A stretch of DNA of 15,448 nucleotides from an uncultured Clostridia bacterium (lineage in GTDB: Bacteria; Bacillota; Clostridia; Christensenellales; Borkfalkiaceae), in contig CALVZR010000094.1 in the NCBI GenBank assembly GCA_944372565.1, positions 1 through 15,448 on the forward strand, given 5' to 3'. The position numbers were made by a program, and so were the translations under genes. Position 1 is the stretch's first letter. Each line of letters opens with the position of its first letter. The notes under the pieces are model-generated. The model saw nothing but the letters and a program-made list of their open reading frames with translations, had not been told where the DNA came from and did not search any database. Below, piece by piece: positions 15,309 to 15,448 of this stretch.

Positions 15309-15448
15309 CCGTTTACGAGCGATTTAAACTCTTCCTCTCCGATTATTTTTATGCCGAGGGCGCGCGCCTTATCCAGTTTGGAGCCCGCATTCTCCCCCGC
15401 GACGACCAGCGTGGTGGTTTTCGTAACGCTGCTTTTCACGTCGCCGCC
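15305..15448 (-). CDS. ligA: NAD-dependent DNA ligase LigA, C-terminal end (partial)
   Basis: Forty-seven codons and a TGA stop are visible, running off the right edge. They form most of a BRCT domain: GGDVKSSVTKTTTLVVAGEN, then GSKLDKARALGIKIIGEEEF. The phrase AGEN-x-GSKLDKA is characteristic of the BRCT at the LigA C-terminus. LigA seals nicks with NAD. Other BRCT proteins are possible, but this combination is typical of LigA. It lies upstream of yicC on the same strand, and the yicC promoter starts within its stop codon. Confidence 0.88.
   Translation of the reverse strand, partial: GGDVKSSVTKTTTLVVAGENAGSKLDKARALGIKIIGEEEFKSLVNG

Overview
The window is a gene-dense, fairly GC-rich stretch with strong Shine-Dalgarno sites, Gram-positive-type promoters and the conserved gene order of the Bacillota (Firmicutes) gmk-rpoZ-priA-def-fmt-rsmB-rlmN-rsgA-rpe-spoVM / rpmB-asp23-fakA-recG neighbourhood. 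The order, together with a candidate spoVM, points to a spore-forming lineage, probably an uncultured member of the Clostridia; the species cannot be named from this sequence.

Layout. (1) 1-1089, plus strand: 3' part of an ABC-F ATPase, ending at a strong hairpin terminator. (2) 1192-5425, minus strand: asp23 -> fakA -> recG, read from a clear promoter at 5484-5512. The fakA 3' end carries a 37-bp tandem duplication. (3) 5593-5917, plus strand: rpmB (ribosomal protein L28) with promoter, RBS and terminator. (4) 6007-6111, minus strand: a 34-codon gene that I identify as spoVM, preceded by a sequence resembling a sigma-E (early mother-cell) sporulation promoter. (5) 6197-15258, minus strand: yicC -> gmk -> rpoZ -> priA -> def -> fmt -> rsmB -> rlmN -> rsgA -> rpe, tightly packed and often overlapping, from a promoter at 15280-15308. 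(6) 15305-15448: the last 47 codons of DNA ligase ligA.

The genes form a housekeeping unit. Gmk makes GDP for nucleotide pools, rpoZ supports RNA polymerase, and priA, recG and ligA serve replication restart, recombination and ligation. def and fmt formylate and deformylate N-termini, while rsmB, rlmN and rsgA act on the ribosome. rpe belongs to the pentose phosphate pathway.

Most unusual observation: two genes of the long operon, fmt and rlmN, are each interrupted by a single in-frame UAG codon with no frameshift. Conserved protein sequence continues on both sides, and the total length is normal for the family. In fmt the UAG sits exactly where homologues have a conserved glutamine. Of 17 gene termini, eight are UAA, eight UGA and only one (fakA) UAG. 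This fits UAG being read as an amino acid, perhaps Gln, in this lineage. Two recent nonsense mutations or assembly errors cannot be excluded from one window.

No tRNA, rRNA, CRISPR array, insertion sequence or phage gene was seen. The only stretch of about 300 bases without a conventional ORF-sized gene is 5861-6196, and it holds two terminators, spoVM and its promoter.
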